Shown here piece by piece: positions 32,371-37,030 of a stretch of 37,030 bases of DNA. Numbering within the stretch: the stretch's first letter is position 1; each line of letters begins with the position of its first letter. The notes under the pieces are model-generated. The model did no database searches. It had not been told where the DNA came from and saw only the letters and a list, made by a program, of their open reading frames with translations. The stretch is from Rhodanobacter thiooxydans LCS2 (GTDB lineage Bacteria > Pseudomonadota > Gammaproteobacteria > Xanthomonadales > Rhodanobacteraceae), in assembly GCF_000264375.1 (NCBI RefSeq), contig NZ_AJXW01000097.1:1-37030 (forward strand), read 5' to 3'. A program made the position numbers and the translations under genes.

Positions 32371-34755
32371 ATGAGCACGGCGCGTCACGGCCAGGCCTGG
32401 TCCCGCTTCGCCGCCATGTTCCCGGCCTTGCTGGCGGCGCAGTTCGTGCTGGCGGCAGGCGCGGTCACCCATGGCGTCGCCGGCATCGCGCGCGGCGACA
32501 GCCAGCAGTGGGCCGTGGCCGGCGTCGCGCTTGCGCAGGCAGCCCTCGCGCTGCTGCGCGCGGCGCCGATCCTGCTGCTGCTGTCGCTGCCGCTGCTGGC
32601 CTTGAAGCGGCCGCGGTGGCGCGTCGCGGCGGTGGCCGTACTTTGGTCGTTGTTCATCGCGCTGCAGGCCGCGCTCGACCAGTACTTCCAGGTGGCGCGG
32701 GTACCGCTGGGCGCGGACCTGTTCGGCTACAGCGTCGCGGAAATCCGCACCACGCTGTCCGGCGGCCTGCCTTCCGATCCGCGCAGCGTACTGGCCTACG
32801 CCCTGCCGCTGCTTGTGTTGTGGGGCAGCCTGTACGTGTGCGCGCGCTGGTGGGCAGGCGGCTCCGGGCGGTGGACGACGTGGCTGTTGGCGGCAGGCCT
32901 GCTGGCGTGGCTGTTGCCGCTCCCGACGGGTGCGCGCGTGCTGAGAGACGACGCGGCACGCGACCTGGCCAGCAACAAGCTGGCGTGGTTCTGTGCCGAT
33001 CTCTGGCGCTGGTCCCGACGCGGCGCCGTGGTGGTGCCGGCCACCGGCGCCGCAGCCGCCGTCGCCGTCGCCGGTGCGGATGAGCCGCCGCTGGACCCGC
33101 AGTTCCCGTTCCTGCATGCGGAGCAGACGCCGGACACGCTCGGCCCGTACTTCGCGCCCACCACCGACGGCCGCCCGCCCAATCTGGTGGTGATCGTGGT
33201 CGAGGGACTGGGGCGTTCGTTCTCCGGCCCGCAGGCGTCGCTGGGCAGCTTCACGCCGTTCCTCGACGAGCTGGCGGCGCGCAGCCTGTACTTCGACAAC
33301 TTCCTGGCCAACCAGGGCCGCACCTTCGGCGTGCTGCCCAGCCTGTTCAACTCGGCGCCGTTCGCCAGGGCAGGTTTCACCGCGCTGGGCGCGCGCATGC
33401 CACCGGGCCCGGGCCTGTTCAGCCTGCTGCGGCAGCAGGGCTACCACACCGCGTTCTACAACGGCACCGATACCCGCTTCGACAACGAGCGCGCGTTCCT
33501 GCAGCTGCAGGGCGTGCAGCATCTGGTGGACCTGCAGAACTTCGGCGCCGGCTATCAGCGCGATCCCTTCAGCGAATGGGGCTACCCTGACCGCGAGCTG
33601 GTGTCGCGCGTGCTGGCCGACAGCACGCAGCTGCAGACGCCGTTCCTGCTGGCGATGCAGACCATCTCCATGCATACCGCCTACCAATTCCCCGGGCAGG
33701 ACGCCTACCTCACGCGCTTCGAACAGCGCCTGCGCGAACTGCGCATCGACGACGCGCGGCTCGCGGCCTACCGGGCCGACGCCAACATCTACAGCACCAT
33801 CCTCTACACCGACGAGCAGCTGCGCCGCTATTTCGACGCGGTGGCGAAGCTGCCGTGGTACGCGAACACGCTTTTCGTGATCACCGGCGACCATCGCCTG
33901 CCGGAACTCCCGATGGGCGAGCACCTCGACCGCTACCACGTGCCGCTGATCATCTACTCGCCGCTGCTCAGGCAGGCCAGGCGCATCCGCGCGGTGTCCT
34001 CGCAACTGGACGTCACGCCGTCCTTGCTGGCGCTGCTGTCGCATGCCTACGGGCTGCAGCGGTCGGCGCGCACGCCGTGGCTGGGCACCGGCCTGGACCT
34101 GGACGACAGCTTCCGCAACACGCATCAACTGCCCCTGCAGCAGACCAAAACCAGCGCGCCGGACTACCTGGCCGGCCACTGGTGGCTGCATGATGGAAAG
34201 CTGTTCGAACTGCAGGAGGGCATGCGTCTGGCGCCGATCGACGATGCACGGACGCGCGACTGGGTGATGCGTCGCCTGCAACGCTACGAGCAGGCCAATG
34301 CGATCTTCCTGCAACAGATGAAGCTCGCCCCCGAGGGCGCCACGCCGCCGCTGGTGGCTTATCGGGAGGCCGTGCAGGAAGCGCAGCCCATCGGCGAGGC
34401 GCCGGTCATGCGCGGCCTGTCGACGGCTTCGGCCGAGGTGGCCGTTGCCGGCGACGGCGTACAGCTGACGGCCATGTTCAGCAACGGCGATGCGCAAGCG
34501 AGCCGCGCCTTCGTGCCGCTGGCGGTGCTCACCGCCGAGGATGGCCGCGAACTGCAGGAAGTCTCCGGCCGCGCCCTGCAGCTTCCGGCGGACGGGCAGC
34601 AGCAGGTGCAGCTGATCCTGCAGCGTCCGGGTGCCTGCGGCAGCCGCTGCTACGTTTCGGTGTTCCCGTCCGATCCGCAAACCGGCCGGGCGATCGGGCA
34701 GGGGCGATACCATGTGCCGCTGGATGTCCGCGCCACGGCAGGAAGCGCGCCATGA
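32371..34755 (+). CDS. LTA-synthase-like sulfatase-fold membrane transferase
   Basis: A 794-residue inner-membrane protein. Residues about 15-185 form five hydrophobic segments, followed by a periplasmic alkaline-phosphatase-superfamily domain (about 265-590) of the LtaS/OpgB/MdoB type. NLVVIVVEGLGRSF carries the first metal ligand, T318 in NQGRTFGVLPSLF is the nucleophile equivalent, and GDHRLPE (D507, H508) holds later ligands. Such enzymes transfer phosphoglycerol or phosphoethanolamine from phospholipid. A C-terminal tail of 200 residues, with a beta-sandwich-like end, is extra. It starts 13 bases after the barrel gene, so it may decorate the glycan. The donor is not determined. Confidence 0.85.
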   Translation: MSTARHGQAWSRFAAMFPALLAAQFVLAAGAVTHGVAGIARGDSQQWAVAGVALAQAALALLRAAPILLLLSLPLLALKRPRWRVAAVAVLWSLFIALQAALDQYFQVARVPLGADLFGYSVAEIRTTLSGGLPSDPRSVLAYALPLLVLWGSLYVCARWWAGGSGRWTTWLLAAGLLAWLLPLPTGARVLRDDAARDLASNKLAWFCADLWRWSRRGAVVVPATGAAAAVAVAGADEPPLDPQFPFLHAEQTPDTLGPYFAPTTDGRPPNLVVIVVEGLGRSFSGPQASLGSFTPFLDELAARSLYFDNFLANQGRTFGVLPSLFNSAPFARAGFTALGARMPPGPGLFSLLRQQGYHTAFYNGTDTRFDNERAFLQLQGVQHLVDLQNFGAGYQRDPFSEWGYPDRELVSRVLADSTQLQTPFLLAMQTISMHTAYQFPGQDAYLTRFEQRLRELRIDDARLAAYRADANIYSTILYTDEQLRRYFDAVAKLPWYANTLFVITGDHRLPELPMGEHLDRYHVPLIIYSPLLRQARRIRAVSSQLDVTPSLLALLSHAYGLQRSARTPWLGTGLDLDDSFRNTHQLPLQQTKTSAPDYLAGHWWLHDGKLFELQEGMRLAPIDDARTRDWVMRRLQRYEQANAIFLQQMKLAPEGATPPLVAYREAVQEAQPIGEAPVMRGLSTASAEVAVAGDGVQLTAMFSNGDAQASRAFVPLAVLTAEDGRELQEVSGRALQLPADGQQQVQLILQRPGACGSRCYVSVFPSDPQTGRAIGQGRYHVPLDVRATAGSAP

Positions 34756-35687
34756 TCCGCCTCTCCCACCTGTGCCTGCTGCTGGCGCTGTGCGTGTTGC
34801 CGATCGATGCCATGGCTCAGGCCAGTCGCGCCGTGTGGACCTGGGAAGCGGAGTCCTACGCCATGGTCGAGGACCCGGCCGTCGCGCAGGAAGCGGTGCG
34901 CTACCTGCAGTCGCAGCACATCGACACCGTGTATCTCTATGCCGACGCGTACCGGGGCCACAACCTGATCGTCGAGCGGCCCGAGTTGTATCGCGCCTTC
35001 ATCGAGCAGCTGCACCGTCGGCACATGAAGGTGTACGCGCTGCTGGGTTCGGCCTATCTGCACACCGAGAACTACGTGCTGCCCACCTACCGCGAGCAGG
35101 CCGAGGAGATGTTCCGCCGCGTGCTGCAGTACAACGCCGCCGTGCCGGTGCAGGCGCGCTTCGACGGCGTCAACCTGGACATCGAGCCGCACATCCTCGA
35201 CGAGTGGAACGAGCATACCCGCGAGCGCCTGCTGACCGGTTTCCTGGACATGGGCGACGCGCTGATGAAGCTCAAGCGCGAGCACCACGCCAGCCTGGTC
35301 GTGGGGCCGGCCATCCCGTTCTGGCTGGACGGCATCGAGCTGGAATGGAAAGGCGTCCGGCGCCCGGCGAGCGAACACGCCATCGAGCTGTTCGATTACG
35401 TCGCGCTGATGGACTACCGCAACAAGGCCGCAGGCAGCGACAGCATCCTCTCGCACGCCGCCAGTGAGATCGCCTACGCCGACCGTGCTGGCAAGAAGGT
35501 GGTGATCGGTCTGGAGGTATCGCCCAACGAGCTGGACAAGGTCACCTTCGACCAGGTGGGGCCGAAAGTGTTCGAGCAAGCGCTGGGCACGGTGGAACAG
35601 GCCTTGCGCGCCGACCCGTCGTTCGCCGGTTTCGCCATCCACCATTACCGCACTTACCGCAACTGGATCGAACGGCATCGGGAGTGA
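34752..35687 (+). CDS. Secreted TIM-barrel glycoside-hydrolase-like protein
   Basis: A 311-residue exported protein with a signal peptide (1-22, IDAMAQA) and a single TIM-barrel-like domain. RAVWTWEAESYAM opens the barrel, IDTVYLYADAY gives strand 2, and F137DGVNLDIEPH147 is a typical acidic strand-4 motif (D143, E145) of GH18-like and PgaB C-terminal hydrolases. DYVALMDYRNKA and VVIGLEV give later strands. It overlaps the transferase stop by ATGA and ends the coupled run. It may trim the exported glycan, like PgaB or PslG in other systems. No deacetylase domain is present. Confidence 0.8.
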   Translation: MIRLSHLCLLLALCVLPIDAMAQASRAVWTWEAESYAMVEDPAVAQEAVRYLQSQHIDTVYLYADAYRGHNLIVERPELYRAFIEQLHRRHMKVYALLGSAYLHTENYVLPTYREQAEEMFRRVLQYNAAVPVQARFDGVNLDIEPHILDEWNEHTRERLLTGFLDMGDALMKLKREHHASLVVGPAIPFWLDGIELEWKGVRRPASEHAIELFDYVALMDYRNKAAGSDSILSHAASEIAYADRAGKKVVIGLEVSPNELDKVTFDQVGPKVFEQALGTVEQALRADPSFAGFAIHHYRTYRNWIERHRE

Positions 35688-35699
35688 AGGCGGGGCGCA

Positions 35700-36565
35700 T
35701 CGCCAGCGATGTGCGCGTTGGCGACCGCCCATCCGCAGTTCGCCGCGCGCCGCACCCGCAGGAGCATCGGCGGCGAGGCGGTCGACGGCTGGTTCTGCGA
35801 GGACTTCACCCTGGCCGAGCTGGCCACGCTGCGCGCGCGAACGACGGTTGCCGCAGCTGCGTGGCACGCGGCACGCAGCACGACGGCGAATTTCCGCTCG
35901 CCACGCTGGGGGGGATCATCGCCCTGCTGGCCGTCGAGTCCGCCACGCGCGGGCGCTTCATCGGACTCATCCCGGAGATCAAGCACGCCAGCTATTTCCG
36001 CCGCATCGGCCTGCCGATGGAGGATGCATTGCTGGCCACACTGGTCGCGCACGAGTACACCCGGCGCGCGCCGGTGGAGATCCAGTCCTTCGAGATCGGC
36101 AACCTGAAGTACCTGCGCGGCAAGCTCGGCGATGGCTCGCACGGCAACATCCGCCTGCCGCAACTGCTGGGCGACGCCGGCGAGCGGCTGTACGACGTGG
36201 CCGCCACGGGCGGCACCCTCGACTATGCGCAGATGATGGCGCCTGCCAGCCTGCGCGCCATCGCCACCTGTGCGGACGCGATCGGCCCGAACGTGCGCGC
36301 GATCATTCCGCTGGCACCGGACGGCCGCCTCGGCACGCCCACCGCGCTGGTGCGCGACGCGTATGCCGCCGGTCTGGAAGTGCACCCGTACACGTTCCGC
36401 CCCGAAAACTGCTTCCTGCCGAGGGACCTGTGGCAAGGCAGTGACTCGCACGGTGTCAGCGAGGCCGGCTCGACGGCCGGGATCCGCGCCTATCTCGTCG
36501 TCGGCATCGATGCGTTCTTCGCCGACGATCCGGCGACTGGACGCAAGGCGCTGGAGGGAGGCTGA
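35700..36565 (+). pseudogene. GlpQ-type glycerophosphodiester phosphodiesterase, broken
   Basis: Three frames together encode most of a secreted GlpQ-like phosphodiesterase: AHPQFAARRTRRSIGGEAVDGWFCEDFTLAELATLRAR in the first, RRLPQLRGT in the second, then QHDGEFPLATLGGIIALL to the end (LIPEIKHASYFRR, LEVHPYTFRPEN). The catalytic N-terminus with the HRG motif, about 70-80 residues, is missing. The first shift near 35831-35842 looks like loss of two bases in a CG run. The second is a tandem copy of GGCACGC at 35863-35869 and 35870-35876. The gene follows the glycan operon by only a few bases, and its enzyme class would cut phosphoglycerol, so it may once have been part of that locus. Confidence 0.85.
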
Positions 36566-36578
36566 GCCGCAGCGGGGA

Positions 36579-36598
36579 AAGGCGCCCGCAGGCGCCTT
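36579..36598. terminator. Bidirectional hairpin between convergent genes
   Basis: AAGGCGCC (36579-36586) and GGCGCCTT (36591-36598) form an 8-bp stem with loop CGCA between the glpQ remnant and the convergent minus-strand gene. No long T-run follows. Confidence 0.55.
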
Positions 36599-36619
36599 CG
36601 CGATGCCGCATCCGGCAAC

Positions 36620-37030
36620 TCAGCTCTTGCCGATCTGGAAATCCTGCTTGGCCACCGGTTTGCCGTCGAGCGAGATCTCGACCTTGTACTTGCCTGCCGG
36701 CCACAGGTCGGGGTTCTGCACCTTGAACGTGGTGATGGCGGGGCCGTCGGTGGCGATCGACTGACTGATGCTGCTGACCAGCTGGCCCTCGCCTTCCAGG
36801 TAGCTCCACTTCGCGTTGAGCGTGGCGCCCTGGGTGCTGCCCTCGGTGGCGACGGTGGCGTAGAGCGTCTTGTCGCTAGTGGCGAAGCTGTCGCTGGCGC
36901 GCAGCACCTGGTGCTCGGCGTTGACCGCGCTGCCCAGGGTCAGCTTGGCTACCGTGAACGGCGCGACCGGCGGCGTGGCCACGGAGGTTGCGCTGGCCGC
37001 GCCGACCGTGCCGGCCGCCGGCGGCACCGC
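36620..37030 (-). CDS. Hypothetical protein, C-terminal part (runs off the window)
   Basis: The last 135 or so residues of a protein whose start lies beyond the window. An Ala/Pro/Thr-rich stretch (ATSVATPPVAPF) resembles a linker, followed by a beta-rich domain with TLNAKWSYLEGEGQLVSS and ITTFKVQNPDLWPAGKYKVEISLDG, the look of an immunoglobulin-like extracytoplasmic domain. I do not recognise the family by name. No catalytic motif is seen. It converges on the glpQ remnant, sharing the hairpin at 36579-36598. Confidence 0.7.
   Translation of the reverse strand, partial: AVPPAAGTVGAASATSVATPPVAPFTVAKLTLGSAVNAEHQVLRASDSFATSDKTLYATVATEGSTQGATLNAKWSYLEGEGQLVSSISQSIATDGPAITTFKVQNPDLWPAGKYKVEISLDGKPVAKQDFQIGKS

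Noticed and set aside
5001..37030. CRISPR array or phage genes
   Set aside because: No regularly spaced direct repeats, and no capsid, terminase or integrase gene was found on either strand.

Overview
The window is high-GC DNA with dense, mostly CTG/GCC/GGC-biased genes, and the families present (GGDEF membrane cyclase, M61 peptidase with PDZ, YaiO barrel, LTA-synthase-like sulfatase) fit a gammaproteobacterium of the Xanthomonadales, most likely Rhodanobacteraceae (Rhodanobacter/Dyella-like). That placement is inference from gene content; no rRNA or taxonomic marker is present.

Region 1 (1-5192) looks like core chromosome: a palindromic REP-type pair, an APC-family amino acid permease, a convergent membrane diguanylate cyclase, a secreted M61 glycyl aminopeptidase, and tRNA-Arg(CCG) with encoded CCA.

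Region 2 (5193-about 24.3 kb) begins with a decayed IS3-type orfA directly after the tRNA and is a sulfur-oxidation island. It holds moaA and a broken oxyanion-binding protein gene; a flavocytochrome-c-type sulfide dehydrogenase flavoprotein with a Rieske protein; an 11-gene run on the + strand (two YeeE/YedE half-transporters, a Cys-repeat lipoprotein, a His-rich hypothetical protein, a periplasmic rhodanese, soxC, soxD, soxY, soxZ, soxB and a SoxH-like metallo-hydrolase); a CsoR/CstR-family repressor; a FadL-type outer membrane channel; and a minus-strand run psiE-like, dsrE-like, tsdB, tsdA. Three sites of the form ATACC-N6-GGTAT (the third with one mismatch) stand at the heads of the moaA, yeeE-sox and psiE-tsd units, so the whole island reads as one persulfide-type or metal-type regulon. 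soxA and soxX are absent exactly where soxCDYZAXB-type clusters would carry them, and thiosulfate dehydrogenase TsdA with its cytochrome TsdB is present instead.

Region 3 (24.7-27.9 kb) is a coupled mrfA/mrfB pair: a DEVH helicase with a four-cysteine C-terminus and a DEDD exonuclease.

Region 4 (28.26-36.6 kb) is a five-gene, translationally coupled surface-glycan locus: a membrane HEAT-repeat protein, a processive family-2 glycosyltransferase, a TPR plus beta-barrel exporter, a large LTA-synthase-like transferase and a secreted TIM-barrel hydrolase. A candidate sigma-54 promoter and a TGTGA-N6-TCACA palindrome lie in front, and a wrecked glpQ-type phosphodiesterase gene follows. The partner set resembles PNAG (Pga) and Nfr-type synthase-dependent systems but is not either one; it is the best candidate for an undescribed system here. 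The window closes in a partial minus-strand hypothetical gene.
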